From positions 258,526 to 322,525 of the forward strand of contig JXTB01000205.1 in assembly GCA_002914805.1 (NCBI GenBank): a DNA stretch of 64,000 nucleotides. The letters run 5' to 3'. This document shows, in pieces, positions 1-10,200 of this stretch. Position 1 is the stretch's first letter; each line of letters opens with the position of its first letter. The notes below the pieces were generated by a model. That model was not told the origin of the DNA and ran no database searches. It saw only the letters and a list, made by a program, of their open reading frames with translations. The position numbers were made by a program, and so were the translations under genes. The stretch comes from Parasponia andersonii. Lineage: Eukaryota > Streptophyta > Magnoliopsida > Rosales > Cannabaceae.

Positions 1-802
1 GCTTTTTCAACTCTTGGAACGCCTGCTCGCATTCTTCCGTCCATTCGAACCTCTTTGATCCTTTCAGTACTTCAAAGAAAGGTTGGCATTTATCAGTTGA
101 TCTGGATATAAACTGACTCAGTGCAGCTACTCTTTCTACTAGGCTTTGCACATTCTTGGGTTTACGAGGAGATTGCATATCAATCAATGCTTGTATCTTC
201 TAAGGATTTGCTTCGATTCCTCGCTGATTGACCATAAAACCCAGAAATTTTCCAGATCCTACCCCGAACGCACACTTCTGGGGATTCAGCTTCATTTGAT
301 ATTTCCGGAGAATTTTGAATATCTCATCAAGGTGCTTGATATGATCTTTGGCATTCTTCGACTTCACCAGTATGTCGTCGACGTATACCTCCATTGTCTT
401 GCAAATTTGTTTTGCAAACATCATATTGATAAGACGCTGGTAGGTCACTCCTGCGTTGATAAGTCTGAAGGGTATCTTTTTATAATAGTATAATCCTCGA
501 TCGGTGATGAACGAGGTATGCTCCTCATCTAGCTCGTACATAGGGATTTAATTATATCCAGAATACGCATCCATGAAACTTAAAAGTTCATTCCCCGATG
601 TCGCATCTACAAGCTGGTCGATTCTCGGAAGTGGGAAGCTGTCCTTCGGGCATGCTTTCTTAAGATCGGTGAAATCGATACACGTTCTTCACTTCCTATT
701 GGGTTTCTTCACCAAAATCGGGTTTGCAAGCCAGTCAGGATAAAAAGACTCTCTTATGAACCTAATTTCGAGCAGCTTCTCCACCTCTTCTTTTAACGCG
801 AC
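1..802 (-). pseudogene. Gypsy reverse transcriptase, left copy (truncated by window edge)
   Basis: The minus strand encodes RT motifs in order: an LVKKPNRK segment, TCIDFTDL, CPKDSFPLPRIDQLVD, FMDAYSGYN, then YVDDILVKS at about 380-405 and KFLGFMVNQ at about 220-245. Premature stops include TGA for TGG (about 690), TAA for CAA (about 549) and TAG for CAG (about 200), each explained by one transition when compared with the second copy at 2821-3529. The gene continues past the window edge. Confidence 0.9.
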
Positions 803-1849
803 TTAGCGCTCTGGATTCATAGCTCTTCTTTTCTGCCGTACAGGCTTCTTTGTCGGATCTATGTTAAGACAGTGGCATATGATCCTCAAATCAATCCCTA
901 CCATGTCCGAATGTCGCCATACGAAGACATCCAAGTTAGATTTCAGAAAAGTGACCAATGAAGCTCGCACAGGTCCTTGAACCTCCGTTCCAATCTTTAA
1001 AGTCTTGGAAGACATTTCGAACGATAAGTCCTCCAGATCTTCAATGGGTCCAGTTCTGACCTCTTCGTCTATTTCTTGAGGATCGATGTCTTCGCTTGTC
1101 GTTTCGATTGACGCTTTCATTGACGGTTTGACTAACGCTTTATCTGATGGTTTGACTGATGCTTTGTCTGATGACTCGACTGGAGCTTCGACTGACACTT
1201 TGCCTGCTGCTTCGATTGACGCTTTTCCCGCTGCTTCGATTGACGCTTTGCCGGCTGCTTCGACTGATGCTTCCTCTGGCAGGTGGACCATCATTGTGCG
1301 AGACGTCGCATCCTTCACTGTGAGTTTCAGCGAGTTATTATAACAAGTCCTCGCATCATATTGGTTTCCTCGCACCTTGCCTACCCTGTGTTGGGTCGGG
1401 AACTTCATAGTGAGATGGTAGATCAAAGTGACCGCTCGAACTTCCCTCAGTGTCGGTCTTCCCAGCATAGCATTGAAAGTAGAGGGGCAATCTACCACCA
1501 AAAACTGGGTCATTATCATTGAAACCCTAGGATAGGTTCCAATGCTGACCATCAATTCAATCATGCCCATAGGCATCAGGTTGTCACCAGTAAAACCATA
1601 GAGTGGAGTGACGGTAGGCTTCAAGTCACTCTCATTCAATCCCATCTTCTTAAAGGCGTCGAAGTACAGGATGTTCACAGCACTCCCGTTATCAACCAAC
1701 ACTTGCCACAACTGTGTACTTCCATAGTTAATTTTTATGACCAATGTGTCATTATACGAATAATGGACTTCCCTTGCATCATGTTCTGTGAAGGTAATGT
1801 CCATGTCCGGTACTCGTTGAAGCTTGCATGGTCGCTGCTCAAGATGCAT
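803..1849 (-). pseudogene. Gypsy aspartic protease and PR-RT linker
   Basis: The protease core is visible at about 1560-1700: VLVDNGSAVNILYFDAFKKM, then LYGFTGD, FLVVDCPSTFNAMLGRPTL. The catalytic triplet is D-N-G where D-T-G or D-S-G is usual; related plant elements vary here, so this need not be inactivating. Downstream is a linker of 8-residue repeats of the type AAGKASIE (codons about 1100-1280). Then comes the pre-RT segment ending KPVRQKRRAMNPER before a stop at 803. The 348 codons are open. Confidence 0.88.
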
Positions 1850-1859
1850 GACGTTAGTT

Positions 1860-2479
1860 AATGGCTGTTGTCGAGCTTCTTATGCATACCTGTCTTGAGC
1901 CCTTTTCGAATCTCCGCCAACATGCGGTCCTCCGAAGATAGTTCGTACTTCGCACTGAATTTCTGGAGGTCGCTGTTGGTTTTCTTCTCGCCTTTTATCA
2001 TTCTGCCTGGTGTACTGCCGCAGTCGCCCCTCTTTAATCAGCCTTTCAATTTCATCCTTCAAGGCAAAGCAATTATCGGTATCATGTCCAATATTATTGT
2101 GATACCGGCAGAATTTGTTGGGGTCGTGCTTTGCCCTATCCCGCTTCATCGGTTCCGGTTGACGGTATCGCTCCTTCTGGTTTGTGACCACATAGATATA
2201 ATCTATGGGCACGTTTAACTTAGTGTGATTGTTGAACTGCATGGGAGCTCTTGAAATCTCCTGCTTTTTGGATCTAGACTGATTCTCCGTCGGCTATTCA
2301 TTATTTCTTTTGTTTTTCTTATTACCGTTATTGTTGGTAATGACTGCGTCTTTAGTCGCATCTTTTCTTCCTTCTTTCTTTGTCTTTTGAAGATTCTCGA
2401 GCGAAGATTCTACCTTCAGATGCTGACTAACCCTTCGGTAGAAGTCTTCAAGAGTTCTACATTCTCGCTTAAGTAATTC
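1860..2479 (-). pseudogene. Gypsy gag, C-terminal part
   Basis: The frame resumes after the inserted RT block with a segment containing LEDFYRRVSQHLKVESSLENL, a lysine/asparagine-rich stretch, and the knuckle-like motif CRYHNNIGHDTDNCFALKDE at about 2050-2120, followed by IERLIKEGRLRQY. This arrangement is usual for plant gypsy gag just before protease. A TAG lies near 2295, and a single TAA at 1880-1882 separates this part from protease, otherwise in the same frame. Confidence 0.85.
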
Positions 2480-3530
2480 TGATTAACTCAATTTAACAGC
2501 CCACTTATGCAGCCGTCCTGATGCCTCAGGTTTCTGTTAGACCTGTTTCAATGGAAAATTCGTGAAAACCCTGATAGAGTGAGCATGGAAGTAAGGTCGA
2601 AGCTTTCTTAATGCGATGACGAGTGCTAGCGTCAATTTTTCCATCTCTAGATATCTGGTTTTGGCATCAAGTAATCTTTTACTTATATAATAGACAGGTC
2701 GCTGAATATTTCCTTCCTTGTGAATTAATGCAGCACTCGTCGCACACTTGGAAACAGCGAGATATAAGCATAATTCTTCTCCTAGGTTTAGCTTTGACAA
2801 GAGTGGAGGACAACCCAAGTGCTTTTTCAACTCTTGGAATGTCTGCTCGCATTCTTCCGTCCATTCGAACCTCTTTGATTCTTTTAGTACTTCAAAGAAA
2901 GGTTGGCATTTATCGGTTGATTTGGATACACACCGACTCAGTGCAGCTACTCTTTCTGCTAGGCTTTGTATATCCTTGGGTTTACGAGGAAATTGCATAT
3001 CAATCAACGCTTGTATCTTCTGAGGATTTGCTTCGATTCCTTGCTGATTGACCATAAAACCCAGAAATTTTCCAGATCCTACCCCGAACGCATACTTCTA
3101 GGGATTCAGCTTCATTTGATATTTCTGGAGAATTTTAAACATCTCATCAAGGTGCTTGATGTGGTCTTCGGTCTTCTCCGACTTCACCAGCATGTCGTCG
3201 ACGTATACCTCCATTGTCTTGCCAATTTGTTTTGCAAACATCATATTGACAAGACGCTGGTAGGTAGCTCCTGCGTTGATAAGTCCGAAGGGCATCTTTT
3301 TATAACAGTATAATCCTCGATCAGTGATGAACGAGGTATACTCCTCATCTAGCTCGTACATGGGGATTTGATTATATCCAGAATACGCATCCATGAAACT
3401 TAAAAGTTCATTCTCCGATGTCGCATCTACAAGCTGGTCGATTCTCGGAAGTGGAAAGCTGTCCTTCGGGCATGCTTTGTTGAGATCGGTGAAATCGATA
3501 CACGTTCTCCACTTCCTATTGGGTTTTTTC
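2480..3530 (-). pseudogene. Extra RT-RNase H block inserted in gag
   Basis: The minus strand encodes an RT core: KPNRKWRTCIDF, the palm motif [18 protein letters not shown] at about 3040-3080, then the RNase H start (LYLAVSKCATSAALI, PVYYISKRLLDAKTRYLEMEK) and ends at PEASGRLHKWAVKLS near 2490. Its first 710 bp are a near copy of positions 1-709 at a fixed offset of 2820, in the same orientation. Both ends are abrupt joins to gag. One stop (TAG) replaces a CAG present in the other copy, near 3100. It looks like an internal rearrangement of the element, not a separate insertion with its own LTRs. Confidence 0.85.
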
Positions 3531-4586
3531 CTCGAAACCACTTCTTTGCTGCTCCTGAGAGAGTTATAGCAAAACATCTGCAACGTGCATGATCATTGAC
3601 CCGATGGAGTTCTATCAAGTCACTGAAGTGATCCATATGGTCCTGTGGATCAATTTTCCCATCAAAAGTGTTAATAGTGGGAATTCTGAATCCAGTAGGT
3701 AGGGTTGCAGCTCAAACTTCCTCGCTAAATGGCGATTGACGATATCCATCAGCGAGCTCATCATCCCAACCAGCAAGTGTGTCTAATGCGATCCTTAAAT
3801 TGTGAACATCGACGTTCAGAAGGAAAGCATTATCTCTTGCTGGCGGCAAGGGCGGCCTTGGATCATTATCTTAATGCATGGCGGGTTGGTCAGGTAGAGA
3901 GGAATCCAGCGAAATAGTGCGACGAAACCGGCTTTGGTCATTATGATGCGATATGGATCAATCATGGCTACGTCGTCGCTCCAAGTATTGTCTTAGGTCT
4001 GCAGGATCTTGTCTCAACTCTCTACTGATTCTTTCGAAGACGGTTCTCGATAGTCTTTTTCATTCGCTACTTAAGTAATCTTGATTATCAGTAGATTTAC
4101 GAGAAGGTTGTCTACGATCACGGTTAGTACTTGAACTCTCCGTACCAGATTCTGGAGGCAAGTTTGCGACTTTGTCTTTTCCTTTGGAGATGCGATCTTC
4201 ATGATACTCTTACTGGGTTCTTGGCTGGTCGCATCTTCTTGTCTGATTCCATTGAGTTCACCGCTATAGAACTTGACAGTTACACCTACTTATTCAACAN
4301 TAATTCTTTTCTCAGGTAGTTGAGCATGACGTTCTTTGGGACGTTCGTACTATGGTGGGGTCACCATCTGCCCTTCAGCAAGTCGTCGCAGGGTGTCATT
4401 GATCTGGTTAGTGACTTGCTGAAGGTTCACCAATGTCTCCTCCATGCGATCCTATCTCTGGGAAAGGTTTTCTGTTGCGGTCATAGTAGGCTGATCCTGA
4501 GCAGGGTCTGCCTGTACAGCAGAAGTGCTTTGGGGTTGATTTTGGCTAGTTCCAGTGACTCTGGTAGTATTTCTGGTGTTTACCAT
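3531..4586 (-). pseudogene. Gypsy gag, N-terminal part (decayed)
   Basis: An ATG at 4586 opens a frame about 60 bp inside the PBS. Its product is rich in Q/T and has a coiled-coil-like stretch, then in-frame TAG codons and frame changes. Further on, about 3540-3700, the capsid-like retrotrans_gag signature is recognisable: a FDGKIDPQDHM segment, LIELHRVND, then CRCFAITLSGAAKKWF. The reading stops at about 3530, exactly where an RT sequence begins, so gag is broken there. The rest of gag resumes at about 2479. The ambiguous base at 4300 falls in this segment. Confidence 0.8.
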
Positions 4587-4629
4587 TATTAAAAAAATGA
4601 AATTTGACAAACTGTTTTAGCCAAAATAG

Positions 4630-4647
4630 CCCTCCTTCTAGCGCCAA
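4630..4647 (-). other. Primer-binding site-like sequence
   Basis: Directly after the inner LTR end the minus strand reads TTGGCGCTAGAAGGAGGG. The TGG at its start would pair with the CCA end of a tRNA, as in retrotransposon PBS sites. I cannot name the tRNA without a search. Confidence 0.6.
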
Positions 4648-4998
4648 TTGTTGATGGAGGTTTTGTCAACAATAAATTTAGAAAAAATTACGAGATGTGG
4701 CTTGTATAAATTGAGTTATTAATCAAAGCAAATAAAGAAGCAGAGGATTTTATAGTGGTTCAGCTCCGAAAAAGATGAGCTTACGTCCACTGTTTTTCAC
4801 TATATTCTGGAGAATTACAAGCTCAAAGTTACAATGTGTTATCCGGAAAGAAGAAGAAAACAGTTAAGAATTCCTTAATTTTTCTAGATTCTGAAAAAGT
4901 AATCTCTCTCTATGTTTTCCAAAGTCCAAGATCAAAAGGTTTAGTCCTAAAAGTTCAAAGTCCCCAGAAGAGTCCCCCTCACCGAAATATTGAGCTCC

Positions 4999-5008
4999 CT
5001 TTATATAG
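4999..5008 (-). promoter_or_regulatory. TATA box of the LTR
   Basis: The minus strand reads CTATATAAAG. It lies inside the LTR, downstream of the 25-bp U3 array and about 350 bp before the inner LTR end, as expected for the element's own Pol II promoter. Confidence 0.65.
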
Positions 5009-5200
5009 ATGAGGGTAACTCAATGTTCCTAATTGTGAAAATAGGTAACTATACAATCGGGTAATATAATTTGAGTAACAACATAATTGGGTAACCACTT
5101 AAATTGGGTAACTGGTCGAACTTGAAAGAGAGACTCTTGTTTCCCTTTTCTTGTAGGTTACCCGTTTGACGAATCAGAGATTAGTTTTCTTTTTTTTCGG

Positions 5201-5332
5201 ATCGCACATAACTCCTGCGGTGGAAGTCGCACGTAACATATTCGGAGGAGGTCGCACGTAACTTATGCAGTGGAGGTCGCACATAACTTATGCGGTGGAT
5301 GTCGCATACAACCATTTCGGATGAGATCGCAC
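5201..5332 (-). repeat. 25-bp tandem array in the LTR U3 region
   Basis: The heptamer RTCGCAY recurs at 5201, 5226, 5251, 5276, 5301 and 5326, a strict 25-bp period, with a less conserved spacer of the form TAACttaTgcGGtGGa. In element orientation the array lies upstream of the TATA box, where LTR enhancers are found. An inverted copy of the core (GCGAC) follows at about 5347. A regulatory role is inference. Confidence 0.88.
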
Positions 5333-5379
5333 TTAATCTTACTCATGCGACCTGACATAGGTTTTTAGACCCCACAACA

Positions 5380-6641
5380 AGTGAAATACTTAAGTGTCAA
5401 GCACTAATGATGTAAAGTTTCCCCTCAACGTAGTTTTCGAATGAAAAAACAAAGAGGTTAACAGATATTCGAGGAAAAAAAACAATAGGCACCTCATTGT
5501 GAAAACAAAAAAAAAAAAGAAAAAAAAAAGAAGGTTGGGATTCAATATGTAAGCAAAAAAAGTAAAAAATTATAGCTTCTCAAATGCATATTTAGCAACA
5601 AACACAAAGATATACTCCGAAATGCATATTTAGCAACAAACACAAAGATATACTCCAATGCAGGGCCCATTTTTGTGCCGAGATTGGCATGTGATTAAAA
5701 GGCTCTTTGCAGCATGGGCTTTCTGGAAGAGCACTTTTAGAAATGAGATGCTTTTTACAATCATTTGTAAAATAATTTTTACCACACTCAATAAAACCAA
5801 TTAAAAATTTATTTTGCAAGTAGTTGTAAAACCTGTCATTCTACTAAAAAGCACTTTCTAAAGATATAGTTTCTTCCCGATTAAAAAAAAAAAAGTTTTC
5901 TTAATTTTTCTAATTAAATTTGTCTTTAATATTACAAAATTGTCATATTCAAAATTTAAAAAATTTTCAAATATTAAAAATTCACACTTTTTAATGCCTA
6001 ATCAAATATGTTATATAATGTATATTTTTCAATACTAGATTTATAACTTTTTACTAGTCAACCAATTTCAAATTTGACTTATAAATTACTGAATAATAAA
6101 AAGTTAAAAAATACAACATTTATTTTTTTTAGGGAAAAAGAATACAACGTTTAGAATAGCTTGCATTGGCGTAAAAAATAACATAATATGCTACATTAAC
6201 ATCTTGCTATCTCCGTGACAAGTATAGCAATTGACTGATATATGCATTGGATATTATCTTAGAGAGCAACAATTACCAACACAATTTTTTTTTAGGGATC
6301 AGATCCCAATTAAAAATGTTAATTGGTTTAACCGTTTTATATTTGTGCTTAGTGCAGCTCTAGTGTACATGTGCCACGCCAATGTCAAATTGTAGCCATG
6401 TAATCATTAATATTTTTTTTTTAATGTAATTCCTGGGGAGATTATATTAAGGCCGACTAAACGGCTCGCTCCATCAACTTACAAAGAGTACAAGCAGACG
6501 GTCATGAAAACTCTATCTCAGAAAAAAAATATATATATTAAACCCACAACTTACAAGTGTTAGACTAAAACTAATGGTGTGTAACTTAGTTCAGCAGAAA
6601 ATAGACAAAATAAATTTTATCATTACGTCACATTCATCATA
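5380..6641. other. Non-coding, AT-rich
   Basis: No coding signal. It holds A-rich runs near 5500-5530 and a 38-bp perfect-looking tandem duplication listed separately. Confidence 0.6.
5582..5657. repeat. 38-bp tandem duplication
   Basis: A unit starting AAATGCATATTTAGCAAC at 5582 is repeated at 5620 with essentially no change. Confidence 0.9.
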
Positions 6642-6771
6642 GCGTCTATCAGTAAATGTAAATGACATTCTAGTAATTAGGTATATTAGTAAATATTGAT
6701 CTTTTCGCGTCTATTAATAAATGTAAATGACACCCTGGTTACTATGTATATTAGTAAATATCGATCTTTTC
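6642..6771. repeat. 65-bp tandem duplication
   Basis: Units 6642-6706 and 6707-6771 both start GCGTCTAT and end GATCTTTTC. They differ at a handful of positions, so the duplication is not recent. Confidence 0.88.
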
Positions 6772-7560
6772 GCAGTAAATACTACACAAAATTTTCCAAC
6801 TATGGCACTCGAAAATCCCATATCTCGAGGAACAAAAACAAAAAAAATACACAAAAAATAAAAAACAGCTTCTCTAGCAATACAAAAAAAACTAAATATA
6901 ACAAAAAAATACCACGTATCTAAATTTGAGTATACACTAAAAAATAGAAAAAAATAAAAAATTAACCCAAAATATCACATATCTAAGTCTATGTGTATAA
7001 AGAAAACACTATAGATCAAGATTTAGGTCACAATACAAAAGAAATATATAGAAAAATAAAAACAAGAAAAAAAACTATATCACGGAGAGAGAAGAGCCCT
7101 CGTCGATAGAAGTAGCACATTTTAATGGAAGAAAGAAGCTGCTGGCAGATGCTCGAGGGAGAGTTTTACTAATGCTAGGGAGAATCTTTCCCTGTAATCA
7201 TTAATATTGTGTCATTGTTTTGTATAATATATATATATATATATATCACAAATAAAATCACGGGCTAAAATTTAGATTTTTGATTTAGATTACAATATTT
7301 TAATTATTTGAAATCCGCATATGTATTCTTTTTATCAAAACACATTTCACAACACAGCCAAATTCAAAATATTTATATCTTTAATGCAATTTTTTCTATA
7401 AATATCTATAAATTATAGTTTCATTCACTATTCTACCTCCTACGTATCTCGTACAACAAAAATAAAAGTAAAAATAGAATAGATACAAAAGAGAGAAAAT
7501 CATGAAAAAAATATTCATGATTGATCAAGATGTATAAAAAATGACGAAAAAATTTATAAT
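6772..7560. other. Non-coding, A-rich
   Basis: Mostly poly-A-rich low-complexity sequence with a (TA)n run at about 7223-7246. No credible gene. Confidence 0.55.
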
Positions 7561-9331
7561 TTTATTTGATCGGGTTCTACGCTACAAAAGAAACATATTC
7601 AAGTTTTTTGGAAGAAATATTGTCATCTTAAGGAGAATGGTACTTATGACTCCGTGATTTATCTCTGCTTAACAAAGCCCTTTTTAAAAAGTTCGCTTGG
7701 AGAATGATGACTATTGATTCTGATTTCTTCATCTATTTCTGTGTTTGTGTTTTTTTAAAGGCAATGGCGATTTTTGATATCAGATTAAATCTTCTATTTA
7801 GATTAGAATTTGTCAAGGACTTACGCGAAAAATCTCATTGGTTAGTAGGTAGGCATTCTAAGGTCAAGTTTTGGACTATTAATTGGTTAATTTCTCTGTT
7901 GATTAACTTAATTTCTTCTTTCATGGTTCTCGATCCTTCTTCGGAGAGTATAGTTGGTGATCTTTTGACAGACTTGGATTGGCCCCTTCCCTTTACTTTT
8001 AAAGTTTACTTTCCAGACATTACACTTACAATTGAATCATTTATGTATTTAGACGGTCTGGATACCTTGTTTTGGATGGGTTTCCTAGATGGTTTAGTTA
8101 CCTGCTTCGATGTTTATGTCTTTATTTCTTGTTCTATAAATGATTGTTCTTGGGAAAATCAGATTTGATCCTCTTTTGTTTCTCTTTCGAGATCGATTTT
8201 ACTTTGAAGAACTTTTCATGATTATTTTCTTACTGTATCTTCACTGATGAAACACAATTTTAATCTCTCATCTTGTTGTTGCTTTTGTTACTCTTTCACA
8301 GAGGACTTATCACATTTGTTTCTTTATTTTTCTTTTATCAAGCAGTTTTGGTCAACTTTATCATCCATCTCTTGTACTCCTATTTCTCTAGAGGATACTA
8401 TAGTAGATCATTGGAATAACGCTCAACATTATTCTTTGAGTTCTCAACTAAGTTCTTGCTGGAAGGTTGGTTTGATTTCTATTTTTTAGATTATTTGGCA
8501 CTTTCAAAATTTGACTTTTTTCGAGGAAAAAAAGCCTTCTATTAATTCTGCATTATTTCTTTTATGGCGCTTTATTAAAGAGGTTGAGTCTCTGATTTTA
8601 TATACTATATTTAATTATATGATAGAATTTATGATTTTGAGGGAGCTTCATGTTAAGGCTAGGCCCCGAAAGGCGCCTAATATTATTGAAATTGTCTGGA
8701 AGCTTTTTCCTCATTCCTGGATTAAGGTCAATACTGATGGCTCTACTTTTGGTACTCTGAGTCATTCTGGATGTTAAAGAGTGTTTAAGACATATTGTGG
8801 TTTTGTTCGTGGTTGTTTCTCTATTCTTTTAGGAGTAGGTTATGCTTTCAAGGCTGAGTTGACAGCGGTAATTCATATGATTGACTTTGCCTAAAAATAT
8901 GGTTGGAAGCACCTTTGGTTAGAGAGTAATTCCGTTTATGTGGTTTCTATATTGTTGTATCGTTCTTCAAAAGTTCTTTTTCATTAGAGATCAGTTTGGT
9001 TTAGGGTCTTGGGGTATATTACTCATATGAATCTTATCGTGACACATATTTATTGCGATAGTAATCTCATTACTGATTCTTTGACTTTTCAAGCACCTTC
9101 CATAATTTGTCCTACCTGGTGGTGGACCGCTCATTCTTTTATTCTCCTTTTATTTATGATGACTGTATTGTGAAACCTAGTTATAGCTAAATTTTCTGAT
9201 TTTTTTAGGTTTTGAATCTATTTTTAGTTCTTGAGAGGTCAGGTTTATATCCCCCTTTAACTAGGTATCTCTTTTTATTCTTTCTATTTTATTTTAGTTT
9301 CACTTGTTCCGTCGAGGTTTAAAAAAAAAAT
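7561..9331 (+). mobile_element. L1-type LINE, 3' end (decayed)
   Basis: The translated plus strand shows, in order, features of plant non-LTR retrotransposon ORF2 C-termini. A segment like SHWLVGRHSKVKFWTINWL (about 7840-7890) matches the W-x-VG-x-G-x-KVxFWxDxWL pattern. Next is a zf-RVT-like stretch (LSHLFLYFSFIKQFWSTL, about 8300-8360). Last is an RNase H-like domain opening with KVNTDGSTFG (about 8726-8755) and including KAELTAVIHM (about 8850). Frames are broken by stops. An A-run at 9321-9330 is the likely 3' tail. The 5' part is missing, as is common through truncated integration. Confidence 0.8.
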
Positions 9332-9833
9332 ATGTATAAATTATAAGATATAGTTGTATTGACCATTTTTGTTCATTTACATAGAATATGAGTAATTGTA
9401 TTAAAAAATTCTTGGCATGAGAAATACCGTAGAGAGTTTTTCTTCCTATAGTAGTTGCCCTCCTCTTTTAGTAGGTGCCTCCCTTACGTGGGAGGGGACT
9501 TTCCCTCTATCTAGTATAGGTTTTTTTTTTTTTTTTTTTTTTAATTTTCCGAATAATTATTCCATTTATGAAAATAATTGTTTACTTAGATTTAGATCTA
9601 TGGTAGTTTTGGCATACCCAGATCTAAATCTACAATATTTTATGTTGTTTTTAGTTTCTTTTTTTTTTTTAATGTGGTGTCTTTCAGATCTATTTTATTT
9701 TTGTTTTAAATCTAGAGAAATTCTTTTTTCTTTTATTTATTTTGTAGGTTTTTTGAATACCTCTATATCAAAGACCTTCCTTTGGAGTTTCTGAGCCTAG
9801 CAGTTTATGACAGTAATGCTGATGGACGAGATT

Positions 9834-9986
9834 GTTGTAGCATTTACTGAAAGATGACATGAAGGAGGTATGTTATGGCATTATTGATAGATGTCGTGAA
9901 GGGGGTCTGTTGTGGCATTTACTGATTAACATCATAAAGAAGAGTCTATTGTGGTGTTTACTGATGGGTACCTTGAAATAGTTTTT
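9834..9986. repeat. Degenerate tandem repeat, 4 units of about 38 bp
   Basis: Units start at 9834, 9872, 9909 and 9948 with variants of GTTGTGGCATTTACTGA followed by a GATGNCNTGAAGGAGG-like half. They are well diverged. Confidence 0.75.
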
Positions 9987-10130
9987 TTTTTTTATTAGTG
10001 AGAGGTGGTATATACAAAATAGTTCTTATAATAGGAATTGATAGCCCACATTCTTGTTTGATTTGGAGTGATATAAGATATATCTTTAGGGATTTTTTTT
10101 AGTTTCTTTAAAAAATTATACTTTTTGTGT

Positions 10131-10200
10131 AGCTAATTTGGCAAGTTACTAACTTAATTCTCTCGAGCTAATTTGGCAAGTTACTAACTTAATTCTCTCG
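10131..10200. repeat. 35-bp perfect tandem duplication
   Basis: The unit AGCTAATTTGGCAAGTTACT... at 10131-10165 is repeated at 10166-10200 without a visible change. Confidence 0.92.

Larger units (their letters stand above)
1..5379 (-). mobile_element. Ty3/gypsy LTR retrotransposon, 5' part, rearranged and decayed
   Basis: The element reads right to left: LTR (5379-4649), primer-binding site, gag, protease, reverse transcriptase, and it leaves the window at position 1 inside RT, so the 3' LTR is not seen. The order gag-protease-RT-RNase H is that of Ty3/gypsy elements. The gag zinc-knuckle-like motif and the protease region resemble the plant Tat/Ogre/Retand-like group, but I cannot place the lineage firmly. 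An extra RT-RNase H block (about 2480-3530) sits inside gag. The gag C-terminal, protease and RT segments share one reading frame, interrupted by several stop codons, so this copy cannot make a complete polyprotein. Confidence 0.93.
4649..5379 (-). repeat. LTR of the gypsy element (731 bp)
   Basis: The segment begins TGTTG and ends CAACA on the plus strand, so it has the short inverted TG...CA ends of an LTR. On the inner side it abuts a primer-binding-like site and then the gag start. It contains a TATA box in the element's direction and a 25-bp tandem array near the outer end (U3). The partner LTR is outside the window, so the boundaries rest on terminal motifs and context rather than on LTR-LTR alignment. 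Confidence 0.8.

Noticed and set aside
1086-1522. Plus-strand open frames over the protease region
   Set aside because: They are antisense shadows of the gypsy protease and its repeat linker; the minus-strand reading has recognisable motifs.
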